Positions 54,819 through 63,889 of a DNA stretch of 64,000 nucleotides are shown one piece after another. The position numbers and the translations under genes are program-made. Source of the DNA: Jiella pacifica (GTDB taxonomy: Bacteria > Pseudomonadota > Alphaproteobacteria > Rhizobiales > Rhizobiaceae); contig NZ_JAAAMG010000001.1 of NCBI RefSeq assembly GCF_010500815.1, forward strand, positions 62,001 to 126,000. Reading direction: 5' to 3'. Each line of letters starts with the position of its first letter. Positions within the stretch are counted from its first letter, which is position 1. The notes under the pieces are model-generated. The model worked only from the letters and a program-made list of their open reading frames with translations. It did no database searches and had not been told where the DNA came from.

Positions 54819-55028
54819 ATGATCCGCAAGACCACCCTCGCTTTCGCGACGTTCGCCCTCGTCTCCACGATGTCGATGTCCGGCGCCAATGCCGATGGCT
54901 ACTGGCCGAACTACAGCTTCGCGGGCGGCTATGGCGACTGCCACTGGGAGAAGCAGAAGATCTTCGTCGGCTACGACCGCCACGGCAGGCCGATCTACCG
55001 TTGGATGAAAGTGAAGATCTGCAACTGA
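54819..55028 (+). CDS. Small secreted protein, paralogue 2
   Basis: A 69-residue exported protein. A signal peptide ends ANA near residue 25. The short aromatic mature part contains two cysteines 26 residues apart, with GRPIY between them and a C-terminal KVKICN. It shares about 10 of the 26 intervening residues with paralogue 1 but lacks the His-rich stretch. Family not recognised; a disulfide between the two cysteines is likely in the periplasm. Confidence 0.78.
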   Translation: MIRKTTLAFATFALVSTMSMSGANADGYWPNYSFAGGYGDCHWEKQKIFVGYDRHGRPIYRWMKVKICN

Positions 55029-55374
55029 TCGCCGTTACCGCGCCGAGCCGCCATAACCCCGGGTCTCCCCTCGAGCCCTGGGGTCATGGCTTTTCGCCCG
55101 GCATTTTCACGGCCGAGTTTTGAAAGCTTCGAAGATGCGATAAGAGCGGACTGGCGCCGGCGCCATTCGTGTGATCGGCAGCAACGAGACCTGCGCGTCG
55201 ACACGAGGCCTCTGCCGGAGGGCTTGCCGGAAACGCGTGAATGGGGCAGTAGTGCTGTCCTAACGAAAAGAGCACCGCTAGAATGTCGTGCACCGCAGCA
55301 TCTCGATCGTGCCGGCGGCTGGCGAAATGCGCGTCATGAACGGCGGATTCGAAGCGGCAAAGCTGGGGGCGAAC
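55029..55374. other. Gene-free region upstream of gltD
   Basis: No gene is seen. The section 55240-55300 is AT-richer and probably carries the gltD promoter. An imperfect hairpin GTGCT/AGCAC spans about 55252-55275. In-frame upstream ATGs at 55288 and 55336 exist but would add an unconserved N-terminus to GltD. Confidence 0.4.
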
Positions 55375-56829
55375 ATGGGCAAGGTGACTGGATTTCTCGA
55401 AATCGACCGTCAGACCCACAAATATCAGCCGGCATCGGATCGGATCCGCCATTTCCGCGAATTCACGCTGCCGATGTCCGACGAAGAGGTCGGCAAGCAG
55501 GCGGCGCGCTGCATGGATTGCGGCATCCCCTATTGCCACGGCCCGACGGGTTGCCCGATCCACAACCAGATTCCCGACTGGAACGACCTCGTCTATGCCG
55601 GCGACTGGGAAACGGCGATCAGCAATCTGCACTCGACCAACAATTTCCCCGAGTTCACGGGGAGGATCTGTCCCGCCCCTTGCGAGGAAGCCTGTACGCT
55701 GAACCTCGAGGACACGCCGGTCGCCATCAAGACCGTCGAGCAGGCGATTGCCGACAAGGCCTACAAGCTTGGCCTGATCAAGCCGCAGCCGGCGAGCGAG
55801 AAGACCGGCAAGCGCGTGGCGGTGATCGGCTCGGGCCCGGCAGGGCTCGCCGCGGCCCAGCAGCTCGGCCGTGCCGGCCACGAGGTCGACGTCTATGAGC
55901 GCGAGTCCCGGCCGGGCGGCCTGATGCGCTACGGCATTCCGGACTTCAAGATGGAGAAGCACTGGATCGACAAGCGGGTCGAGCAGATGTCCGGGGAGGG
56001 CGTCACCTTCAATTGCGGCGTCAATGTCGGCGTCGACAAGACGGTCGAGGCGCTCGTCGCGGAATACGACGCCGTGCTGTTCTGCGGCGGCTCGGAAACC
56101 CCGCGCGACAGCGGCATTCCGCGGGAGGGCCTGACCGGCGTCTATGACGCGATGCCCTATCTCGTCCAGCAGAACCGCCGGGTGGGCGGCGAACCGGTGC
56201 AGAGCTCCGGCTGGCAGGCCGAGGAGATCTGGGCCGGCGGCAAGCACGTCGTCGTCGTCGGCGGCGGCGACACCGCGTCGGACTGCGTCGGCACCGCCTT
56301 CCGGCAGGGCGCCGTCAAGGTGACGCAGCTCGACATTCGGCCGCAACCGCCGCAGACCGAGGACAAGCTGACCGTCTGGCCCTATTGGGCGACGAAGATG
56401 CGGACGTCTTCCAGCCAGGCCGAGGGCGCGATCCGCGAATTTCGGGTGGCGACGCTGGAATTCGTCGGCGAGGACGGGGTGCTGACCGGCGTCAAATGCG
56501 CCGAGGTGGACGAGGCGCGCCGGCCGGTTCCCGGCACCGAGTTCGTCATCAAGGCCGATCTCGCCTTCATCGCCATCGGCTTTGCCGGTCCCTTCGCGTC
56601 CGGCTTCCTCGCCGATGCGGGCGAGGGGGTGAAGACCAGGGCGGATCGTCGCGGCAACGTCTCGATCGTCGCCGACGACGAGCGCTATCTGACCTCGATG
56701 GAAAAGGTCTACGCCGCGGGCGACGCGCGCCGCGGCCAGTCGCTGGTGGTGTGGGCGATCCGTGAGGGGCGCCAGGCCGCCCGGGCGATCGACCTCGACC
56801 TGATGGGGGCGACGACGCTGCCGCGCTGA
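55375..56829 (+). CDS. gltD: Glutamate synthase (NADPH) small subunit
   Basis: Beta subunit of GOGAT, passing electrons from NADPH through FAD and [4Fe-4S] clusters to the large subunit for glutamate synthesis. With the ATG at 55375 ([19 protein letters not shown]) it has 484 residues, normal for the family. N-terminal cluster cysteines are C46, C49, C54 and C60, and CPAPCEEAC lies near residue 105. The FAD fold [18 protein letters not shown] is near residue 144, and the NADPH fold [15 protein letters not shown] near 300. The large subunit gene gltB is not in the window on either side. Confidence 0.95.
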   Translation: MGKVTGFLEIDRQTHKYQPASDRIRHFREFTLPMSDEEVGKQAARCMDCGIPYCHGPTGCPIHNQIPDWNDLVYAGDWETAISNLHSTNNFPEFTGRICPAPCEEACTLNLEDTPVAIKTVEQAIADKAYKLGLIKPQPASEKTGKRVAVIGSGPAGLAAAQQLGRAGHEVDVYERESRPGGLMRYGIPDFKMEKHWIDKRVEQMSGEGVTFNCGVNVGVDKTVEALVAEYDAVLFCGGSETPRDSGIPREGLTGVYDAMPYLVQQNRRVGGEPVQSSGWQAEEIWAGGKHVVVVGGGDTASDCVGTAFRQGAVKVTQLDIRPQPPQTEDKLTVWPYWATKMRTSSSQAEGAIREFRVATLEFVGEDGVLTGVKCAEVDEARRPVPGTEFVIKADLAFIAIGFAGPFASGFLADAGEGVKTRADRRGNVSIVADDERYLTSMEKVYAAGDARRGQSLVVWAIREGRQAARAIDLDLMGATTLPR

Positions 56830-56844
56830 CGCGCGTCGGCAGGA

Positions 56845-58254
56845 TTACCTGTTGCCCTTGGGCTCGGCCTCGGCGTTGCTCTGCGACCAGTCGTCCATGA
56901 TCGCGTCGAGGATCGTCGGCATCTCGGGCAGGGGCTTGATGCCCTGCTCCCGGCGGATCTTCGTCAGATCGAGCGAGCCCTTGTAGGCAACCGGCTTCTC
57001 GCCGGTGGAGACGGCGGACGACTTGTCGTTCCAGGCGAAATCGTCGGCCCGGCCGTCGACATTTCCGGTGCCGCGGCCGTTCAGGACCAGCTTGTCGCGT
57101 GGCGACGGCTCCAGCGACAGGCCGATACGGGTGGCGCCCCCGCCGAGGAGGGCGTCGCCGCCGTCAAGCGAGGGATCGGCGAGCGAGACCGGCGGCGAGC
57201 GCACCGCCGTCGCGGCGCTGGCGAGCGGCGGAAGCACGATCGCGCCGCCGGCGCTCAATGCCTCGGCCGGCGTTTCCGTCGCGACGAAGCGATCGATCGC
57301 CTTCTGGGCAAAGAAGGCGAGCTTGTCGTTGCCGGCCTCGGTCATGGTGATGCCGTCGGAATTGCGCAGCTGGACCGTCTGCCCGCCGACGCTCGGGCCC
57401 GAATATATGAAGTCGTCGTTCTCGTCGACGAAGCCTTCCCAGACGTCGACATATTCCCCGGAGACCCGCTGCGCGGCCCGGCGGTACAGGTCGTTGAAAT
57501 AGACCATGTCCTCGCTCATCCGGTCGAACTTGAACGGCGGCGCACCAACCCAGACCAGCGGCACCTGATGCTTCGCGGTGATGTCGGCGATCTCGCCGAC
57601 GCGGCGCTCGTATTCGGCGTTCCATTCCGGCGAGCGCAGGGACAGCGTGCCATTCTCGCCGTAGATCGGCTGGCGATCGTTGGAACCGATCATCATCACC
57701 ACGACCGCCGGATGGTTCTCCTCGATCAGCGGCCCCAGCTTTTCCGGCCAGTCGTAGTGGTCCTGCCGCACGAGGCCGGACGAGCCGTTCGCAGCTGCCT
57801 TGACGGTGACCATCCGGCGATCGGCATAGACATCCTTCAGGCCATTCGCGAGAGACGCGGCGAGAAAGTCGCCGACGACAAGGACGACCTTGGCGTCTTC
57901 CGCCTTCTCGGCAACGGCTGGCTGCGCCGGCGCACGGGCCGAAGCCTGCGGTGCCGGATCGCTCGAGCGGGACTTGCGCTGGCTGCGCCGCGGCGTCTGC
58001 CGGTGCGAGGGCCGCGGTTCCTCCCGCACGGTATTGCGGTTGTCGATGCGGTACGGTCGGTTCCGCTGCTTCTGCGGGCTGTTGCCGAACAGCATGTCGA
58101 GGATGGTGCGCGGCCGCTCCTGTGCGACGGCAGAGGAGGGGGGGACGGTGACGACGAGGAACGCCAGGAGAGAGAGTGCGACCAACGCGGCGGTGCCCGC
58201 CCCGCGGCCAGCTCCGGGCCGCACTCCCATGTTCGTCACGCTTCGCAAACTCAT
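56845..58254 (-). CDS. DUF459 / SGNH-fold exported protein lacking canonical catalytic residues
   Basis: A 469-residue protein with an N-terminal membrane or signal segment (about 20-45) and a basic, low-complexity stretch (about 62-115). The SGNH-hydrolase-like domain spans 122-320. Block I reads VVGDFLAAS (F130 where the nucleophilic Ser is expected), block III MIGSND is kept (N192), and block V DGITMT has D300 but T303 in place of the catalytic His. The C-terminal 150 residues are polar and unassigned. DUF459 proteins sit in the periplasm, some near alginate- or envelope-modifying genes. Start 58254 is chosen; MGVRPG at 58231 is an alternative. It lies downstream of the transglycosylase gene on the same strand. 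Confidence 0.75.
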   Translation of the reverse strand: MSLRSVTNMGVRPGAGRGAGTAALVALSLLAFLVVTVPPSSAVAQERPRTILDMLFGNSPQKQRNRPYRIDNRNTVREEPRPSHRQTPRRSQRKSRSSDPAPQASARAPAQPAVAEKAEDAKVVLVVGDFLAASLANGLKDVYADRRMVTVKAAANGSSGLVRQDHYDWPEKLGPLIEENHPAVVVMMIGSNDRQPIYGENGTLSLRSPEWNAEYERRVGEIADITAKHQVPLVWVGAPPFKFDRMSEDMVYFNDLYRRAAQRVSGEYVDVWEGFVDENDDFIYSGPSVGGQTVQLRNSDGITMTEAGNDKLAFFAQKAIDRFVATETPAEALSAGGAIVLPPLASAATAVRSPPVSLADPSLDGGDALLGGGATRIGLSLEPSPRDKLVLNGRGTGNVDGRADDFAWNDKSSAVSTGEKPVAYKGSLDLTKIRREQGIKPLPEMPTILDAIMDDWSQSNAEAEPKGNR

Positions 58255-58333
58255 CCACACCGTCCCGTGCCGATTGCCGCCGGCCATGCCGGCGGGCGGC
58301 AATCGGGCCGCTGGCCGGCGTTTCCTTCGCAAG

Positions 58334-59566
58334 TTAACGCTTGCGAAGGAATTCGAGTAGCGCCTTCGAGGCATTGCCATCCTGCGCCATGCCTGCCTGT
58401 TGCTGCAACGCCATGATCGCCGCTTTCGATCCCGAGCCGATCTTGCCGTCGATCTTGCCATCGTAGAGGCCGAAGCGCGACAGGTGCTTCTGCAACTCGT
58501 AGCGTTCGTCGGTCGACAGGGGCGTGTAGCCGCGCGGCCAATCGACGACGAGGCCGGGATAGCCGCCGATCTGGTCGCCGAGAAGGCCGACCGCAAGGGC
58601 GTATTTGTCGGCATTGTTGTAGCGCTTGATGACGAAGAAGTTCTTGGTCATCAGGAAGGCGGGGCCGTTGTCGCCGGCCAGGCGAACGAGATTGGCCCGT
58701 TCGCCGCCGTCGGGGAACGGCCGGCCGTTGGCGCGTCGGAAGCCGAGGCTCGCCCACTGCGAGATGCTGCGATTGTCGCGCTCGAGCTTGCCGCGATACT
58801 TGTCCGGCACGACGACCTCGTAGCCCCATGTCCGGCCCGACTGCCAGCCGTTCTTGCGCAGGAGGTTGGCGGCGGTTGCCAGTGCGTCGGGGATGGACTC
58901 CCAGATGTTGGCATGGCCGTCGCCATCCATGTCGACCTTGTAGGCGCGATAGCTGGTCGGAATGAACTGGGTGTGGCCCATGGCGCCGGCCCAGGAGCTG
59001 ATGAGTTCGCTGACTTTGATGTCGCCGGACTGGGCGATCTTCAGCGCCGCGATCAACTGCTCGCGGGCGAACTTCGCCCGCGACTTGTCGAGATAGGCCA
59101 GCGTCGCCAGCGAGCGGGGCAGCGAGCGCATCACGTCCTTGCGCTCGAGGATCTGGCCGTAATTGGTCTCCATCGACCAGATGGCGAGGAGGATGTCCCG
59201 GTCGACGCCGAACTGCTTCTCGATCCGGTCGAGCCAGGTCGACAGCTGCGCCCGGGCGGCACGGCCCCTGGCGACCTGCTCGTCATTGACCCGGTTGTCG
59301 ATGTAGTCCCAGACCTTGTCGCGGAACTCGGGCTGGTAGCGGGCCTTCTGAAGCACCTCGGCATCGGGCTCGGTGATCCCGGCGAACGCCGCGCGATAGA
59401 CCTCGCGCGAGACGCCGGATTTTGCCGCGACGTTCTCGAAACTCTGGATCCAGCGCACGAAGCCGGCGTCGGCGCTTGCCGGCGTCCCGATCCCGGCGAC
59501 GAGAATGAGGGCGAACAGTCCGGCGGCCAGGCGGGCGAGGTTCATCGTTGTCCTTGTGTGTTGCAT
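58334..59566 (-). CDS. Lytic murein transglycosylase, MltB type
   Basis: Exported peptidoglycan lytic transglycosylase (GH103) of 410 residues. A signal peptide ends ASA near residue 32. The catalytic domain (about 35-335) has E133 in WSMETNYG, and GAMGHTQFIPTSY is a family signature. A peptidoglycan-binding domain (about 350-405) follows, with DGKIDGKIGSGSKAAIMALQ. GAGGAAA before the ATG at 59566 supports it; ATG 59545 gives a slightly shorter signal peptide. No lipobox is present, so it is soluble rather than a lipoprotein. The DUF459 gene follows 79 bases downstream. Confidence 0.93.
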   Translation of the reverse strand: MQHTRTTMNLARLAAGLFALILVAGIGTPASADAGFVRWIQSFENVAAKSGVSREVYRAAFAGITEPDAEVLQKARYQPEFRDKVWDYIDNRVNDEQVARGRAARAQLSTWLDRIEKQFGVDRDILLAIWSMETNYGQILERKDVMRSLPRSLATLAYLDKSRAKFAREQLIAALKIAQSGDIKVSELISSWAGAMGHTQFIPTSYRAYKVDMDGDGHANIWESIPDALATAANLLRKNGWQSGRTWGYEVVVPDKYRGKLERDNRSISQWASLGFRRANGRPFPDGGERANLVRLAGDNGPAFLMTKNFFVIKRYNNADKYALAVGLLGDQIGGYPGLVVDWPRGYTPLSTDERYELQKHLSRFGLYDGKIDGKIGSGSKAAIMALQQQAGMAQDGNASKALLEFLRKR

Positions 59567-59871
59567 TGCTTTCCTCTCGGCTTGGCATCGTTCAACAAGA
59601 GAACGGCAATTCTGCAGCAAAGACGTTAACGGGATGTTTACCATCTCCTCGCTTTTCGCCGGCCGGGGCCGCGCCCGCGGGCAAGACGGACAGCGCCGAT
59701 GCCTCGGCGCGGTTAACGACGTCGTTAATTTTCCGTCAGCGCCGCATCGGTGTCGTGATAGTCGGTTTTGCGGGCATGGAAGGCGGCTGTTGACTTTGGC
59801 TGCCGCCGCAAGATGTTTGTCGCCGGCTCAGACCGGGACGTTTGGTCGCAATTCGAGGAGATGCCTGTCCG
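59567..59871. promoter_or_regulatory. Divergent control region between the transglycosylase and galU
   Basis: No gene. It contains a perfect 16-bp palindrome TTAACGACGTCGTTAA at 59712-59727 and a CtrA-like TTAA-N7-TTTA at 59626-59640. Either could control one or both genes. Confidence 0.45.
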
Positions 59872-60759
59872 ATGAAGAAGGTCCGCAAAGCAGTATTTCC
59901 CGTTGCCGGTCTGGGAACACGCTTCCTGCCGGCGACGAAGGCGATCCCGAAGGAGATGCTGACGGTCGTCGACCGGCCCGTCATCCAATACGTCGTCGAC
60001 GAGGCGCAGGAAGCCGGGATCGACCATCTGATCTTCGTTACCGGCCGCAACAAGGGCGTGATCGAGGACTATTTCGACATCCAGGTCGAGCTTTCCAATA
60101 CGCTGGCCGAGCGCGGCAAGACCGCCGAGCTGAAGCTTCTCGACGATCTCCAGCCGAAACCCGGCACGGCGAGCTTCACCCGCCAGCAGGCGCCGCTCGG
60201 CCTCGGCCATGCGATCTGGTGCGCCCGCGACCTCGTCGGCAACGAGCCATTCGCGATCCTTCTGCCGGACATGATCATGCAGGCCGAGCGGGGCTGCCTC
60301 GCCGAAATGGTGGCACTCTATGAAAAGACCGGCGGCAACGTCATCTCGGTCGAGGAGTGCGATCCGCAGGAGACCCACAAATACGGCATCGTCGGCAAGG
60401 GCGATGCCGTCGGCAACGGCTTCAAGATCACCGGCATGGTCGAAAAGCCCAAGCCCGAGGACGCGCCGTCGAACTTCTCGATCTCCGGGCGCTACATCCT
60501 GCAACCGGAGATCTTCGACATCCTCGCCACCCAGGAAAAGGGCGCGGGCAACGAGATCCAGCTGACCGACGGGATGCTGAAGCTGGCGGAGAGCCAGAAC
60601 TTCGCCGCCTATCCGTTTACCGGCCGCACCTTCGACTGCGGGTCGAAGGAAGGCTTCATCGAGGCGAACGTCGCCTTCGCGCTCTATCGGCCGGACATTC
60701 GCGAGAAGGTCATCGGCAACATGGAAAAGCTGATGCAGACGGTGAAGCCGGCGGAGTGA
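59872..60759 (+). CDS. galU: UTP--glucose-1-phosphate uridylyltransferase
   Basis: Makes UDP-glucose for polysaccharide and glycolipid synthesis; cytosolic, 295 residues. The nucleotide-binding motif [18 protein letters not shown] is at residues 11-28, [13 protein letters not shown] follows, and the sugar-binding region includes [12 protein letters not shown] and the C-terminal [21 protein letters not shown] lies upstream of the ATG at 59872. It is a single gene converging on an outer-membrane protein gene. Confidence 0.97.
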   Translation: MKKVRKAVFPVAGLGTRFLPATKAIPKEMLTVVDRPVIQYVVDEAQEAGIDHLIFVTGRNKGVIEDYFDIQVELSNTLAERGKTAELKLLDDLQPKPGTASFTRQQAPLGLGHAIWCARDLVGNEPFAILLPDMIMQAERGCLAEMVALYEKTGGNVISVEECDPQETHKYGIVGKGDAVGNGFKITGMVEKPKPEDAPSNFSISGRYILQPEIFDILATQEKGAGNEIQLTDGMLKLAESQNFAAYPFTGRTFDCGSKEGFIEANVAFALYRPDIREKVIGNMEKLMQTVKPAE

Positions 60760-60789
60760 CATCGGAGCGCTTTGGCGGCTCGCGCCGCC

Positions 60790-62544
60790 TCAACGCTGCA
60801 GGGTGACGCCGAGCTTGACGGTATCGGCGCTGTAGCGATCGCTTTCCACGACGGCGAAGGACCGGCGGTGCTCGTAGGAACCGGTCAAGGCGAACTGCCG
60901 GTTGAGCCAGTAGGTGAAGCCGGCCTCGCCGGACAAGAGCATCTTGTCTTCGTCGGGAACCGTCGAATCCTCGTAGCCGAAGCTGGCGGCGGCGGTCAGC
61001 GTGGTGCGGGCGCTCAGGGAATGGGCGATGGCGAGCGAGGTTTCGTAGTTCGTCTTCGCCGATTGTCCGGTCAGCTCCGGCTCGAAGCTGGTGCGGCCGG
61101 ACAAAGTCACGTCGGTGCCGCGTTGCGGCGACCAGACGAGGCTGGCGTCGAGGGTCGGCGAGGCGGTGGTCTCGACCGCCGCGTCGTCGGGAACGTTCCA
61201 GGCGTAGCCGAGGGCGACTTCGCCCCTCAGCTTGTCGCGCAGGTCGATGCCGATGCCGGCTCTGAGCGCCGGCAGCCAAGCGTCCCGGTCGCCGGTCTCC
61301 CGCCCGTCGGGCGCGGCGACGTCGAAGATCCGCCGTCCGACGCTGGCTTCGACGAATGGCTGAAGCGCGGGGGACACGTCATATCCGGTTCTCAGCGCGG
61401 CCGTCAGCGTCGTATAGTCCTCGTCGACGCTGCCATCCGGCAGGCTGAAATAAGATTTGCGCGCCGCCGTCAGCGTGCCGGCGACGCTCACCGGATGAAA
61501 ATCGTGGGAGACTTCCGCCGCCACCGAGCCCGACAGGACGCCGGCCCGGCCCGACAGCGTCGCATCGTCGAGGACGTCGGAATAGTCCTCACGCTGAAAG
61601 TCGAGGGCGCCGCGGAAGGTCGCGATCGTGTCGTGCGATATGTCGAGGCGCAAACGCCCGTCGGCGGAGGCGCTGGGGTCCTGCCGCGTCTCCCCGGCGA
61701 AGTCGTGCCGATAGGCGAAGCGCGAATTGAACTCGGCCTGGTTCGTCGCCCAGTCGGAGACGAGGCGCGACGACAGGATCGTCTCGCTGAAGGCGCCCTT
61801 GGTCGCCGCGGCGTCGTTGTCGAGGTTGTTCGAAACGCCGACGGTCTCGATCAGCTCGGGATAGAGGATGAAGGTGCCGACCCTGGTTCCGACCGGCGCG
61901 AAGGGGTCATCGGCGTCCGAACGCTTCAACCGACGCAGCCGGTCGATGGTTTCGACGGCGCGGTTCTGGCGCAAGGTCGACTGGGCCGGCAGAGTCTCGT
62001 CGGCGATGCCGGCGCCGAGCGTCGGATTGGCGAGATCCGGCAGACCGTCCTCTCGGTCCGTCGTGCCGGTTCGCGTGTCGTCGACCGGACGGCCGTCGGC
62101 GTCGCGCCGGGCGTCGCTGCGCATGGCCGGCGTCGCTGCGCGGTTCGAGGGCCGGGCCGCCGGCGAGCGGCCCTCGTCGAGCATCCGTGGCGCCGCTTCC
62201 ATGAGATCGAAGCTGCGTTTCGGCTTTTTCGGCGCGGCCGGCTCGTCCGGTGCCGCCATGTCCACGGCCCTGTCCTCGGCGACGGGGTTGGCGACGTCGC
62301 GCAGCTTGGACGGATCCTTGCCCTTTTCGTCGGGAGAGACCAGCCTCTGCCGGTCGTAGGCGCCGAGAGCCTCGATCAGGTCGCCATCGGGATCGCCAAG
62401 CCGCGCCTGCTCGGGCGGCGTGTCGACGCTCTCGCGCAACTCGTCGCTGGAAAGGACCTGCTGGGCGAGGCCGGGCGAGGGCGCGCCGAGGCCGGCCGCG
62501 ATCAGCAGCATCGGAAAGAGGACATGTCCCCGGCTCTGGCCCAT
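60790..62544 (-). CDS. Outer-membrane beta-barrel protein (BBP2 type)
   Basis: A 584-residue exported protein. A signal peptide ends GLAQ near residue 28. A polar, probably unstructured periplasmic section spans about 30-195. The C-terminal region of about 390 residues has alternating beta strands beginning GTFILYPELIETVGVSNN, the opening of BBP2/DUF2320-type barrels in Alphaproteobacteria. It ends KLGVTLQR, without the usual terminal aromatic. Function unknown; such proteins are often encoded near exopolysaccharide genes. Start 62544 is chosen for the signal peptide. Confidence 0.8.
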   Translation of the reverse strand: MGQSRGHVLFPMLLIAAGLGAPSPGLAQQVLSSDELRESVDTPPEQARLGDPDGDLIEALGAYDRQRLVSPDEKGKDPSKLRDVANPVAEDRAVDMAAPDEPAAPKKPKRSFDLMEAAPRMLDEGRSPAARPSNRAATPAMRSDARRDADGRPVDDTRTGTTDREDGLPDLANPTLGAGIADETLPAQSTLRQNRAVETIDRLRRLKRSDADDPFAPVGTRVGTFILYPELIETVGVSNNLDNDAAATKGAFSETILSSRLVSDWATNQAEFNSRFAYRHDFAGETRQDPSASADGRLRLDISHDTIATFRGALDFQREDYSDVLDDATLSGRAGVLSGSVAAEVSHDFHPVSVAGTLTAARKSYFSLPDGSVDEDYTTLTAALRTGYDVSPALQPFVEASVGRRIFDVAAPDGRETGDRDAWLPALRAGIGIDLRDKLRGEVALGYAWNVPDDAAVETTASPTLDASLVWSPQRGTDVTLSGRTSFEPELTGQSAKTNYETSLAIAHSLSARTTLTAAASFGYEDSTVPDEDKMLLSGEAGFTYWLNRQFALTGSYEHRRSFAVVESDRYSADTVKLGVTLQR

Positions 62545-62642
62545 CGTCGCGCTTGCCCAGCATCTATAGGACGTCACGCCGGCTGCGTGGCCGGCGGCGA
62601 TCTTCAGGAGAAGTGACCGATTGTTGCCGATCGGACACTCTG

Positions 62643-62657
62643 TTAACCGGAAGCTAA
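62643..62657. promoter_or_regulatory. CtrA-like box upstream of kdsD
   Basis: TTAA-N7-CTAACC matches TTAA-N7-TTAAC at all but one specified position, in the spacer between the divergent outer-membrane protein gene and kdsD. Confidence 0.3.
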
Positions 62658-62799
62658 CCGTCGGCGGTTGCGCGAAACAGGAATTGCCGCTCTGGTCCCG
62701 ATATGGTCACGTTTGCCTCACATGGCCGAGAGCGTGATATCATTGCCGGGCGCCGCGGCTTTTCCGCCGCATGCCGGGCCAAGACGAGAAAAAAGCGAC

Positions 62800-63801
62800 A
62801 TGTCCTTGCCGATCGCCCAGTCCCTTGCCGCCGACGACCATGCAGGGTCCCGTTCCGCCGCCAATACGATCGAAACCGAGATCGAGGCGCTGAAGGCCCT
62901 GTCGGTGCTGATCAAGACGGACATGGCGGCGAGCTTCGAGCGGGCGCTCGACCTGATCGGGGCGGTCAGTGGCCGGCTGATCGTCACCGGCGTCGGCAAG
63001 AGCGGCCACATCGGCTCGAAGATCGCCTCGACCTTCGCCTCGACCGGCACGCCCTCATTCTTCGTCCATCCTTCTGAGGCCAATCACGGCGATCTCGGCA
63101 TGATCGGCAAGGACGACGCGATCCTCGCCATGTCGTGGTCCGGCGAGACCGCCGAACTCTATGGCATCGTCGCCTATTCCCGGCGGTTCCGCATCCCGCT
63201 GATCGCCGTCACCTCGCGGCCGAACTCGACGCTTGCCCGCGAGGCGGACGTGACGCTGCAGCTGCCGCGGGTGACGGAAGCCTGCCCGCTAGGCCTGGCG
63301 CCGACCTCTTCCTCGACCATGCAGCTCGTCATGGGCGACGCACTGGCCGTGGCGCTGCTCGAACGGCGCGGCTTCACGCCGGACGATTTCCACGTCTTCC
63401 ATCCCGGCGGCCAGCTCGGCGCGAGCCTGAAGCACGTCTCCGACATCATGCACACCGGCGAGGCGATGCCGCTCTGCGCTTCGGGCACGCTGATGTCGGA
63501 AGCGATCATCGTCATGTCGCGCAAGGGTTTCGGCTGCGTCGGCGTGATCGGCGAGGATGGCCGTCTGAAGGGAATCATCACCGACGGCGACTTGCGCCGA
63601 AATCTCGATGCCGCGCTTTTGTCGCGCACCGTCGATCAGGTGATGACCGCCGGCCCGCAGACGATCCGGCCGGACACGCTTGCCGTCGCGGCGCTGGAAA
63701 TGATCAACACCCGCAACATCACCGCGATGATGGTGGTGCGCGAGGGCCGGCCGGTCGGCATCGTCCACCTGCACGACTTGCTGCGCCTCGGCGTCGCCTG
63801 A
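62800..63801 (+). CDS. kdsD: Arabinose-5-phosphate isomerase (KdsD/KpsF family)
   Basis: Converts ribulose-5-phosphate to arabinose-5-phosphate, the first step of KDO synthesis for lipopolysaccharide. With the ATG at 62800 it has 333 residues. The SIS sugar-isomerase domain (about 40-200) contains VTGVGKSGHIGSKIASTFAS and SWSGETAEL. Two CBS domains follow (about 215-330), with DIMHTGEAMPLC and ITDGDLRRNLD. Upstream in-frame ATGs (62722, 62668) exist but extend beyond the usual family N-terminus. Confidence 0.93.
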   Translation: MSLPIAQSLAADDHAGSRSAANTIETEIEALKALSVLIKTDMAASFERALDLIGAVSGRLIVTGVGKSGHIGSKIASTFASTGTPSFFVHPSEANHGDLGMIGKDDAILAMSWSGETAELYGIVAYSRRFRIPLIAVTSRPNSTLAREADVTLQLPRVTEACPLGLAPTSSSTMQLVMGDALAVALLERRGFTPDDFHVFHPGGQLGASLKHVSDIMHTGEAMPLCASGTLMSEAIIVMSRKGFGCVGVIGEDGRLKGIITDGDLRRNLDAALLSRTVDQVMTAGPQTIRPDTLAVAALEMINTRNITAMMVVREGRPVGIVHLHDLLRLGVA

Positions 63802-63805
63802 CCGG

Positions 63806-63823
63806 CAGGCGCCTCGGCGCCTG
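63806..63823 (+). terminator. Hairpin after kdsD
   Basis: CAGGCGCCTCGGCGCCTG is a perfect palindrome able to form a 6-bp stem with a 6-base loop, five bases after the kdsD stop. No T-run follows. Confidence 0.4.
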
Positions 63824-63889
63824 ATCCGCCTGTCCCGCTGATCGTCTCGCCTTTCTGATCGTCTCTCCGCGGCCGGCTCGAAGGCCGGC

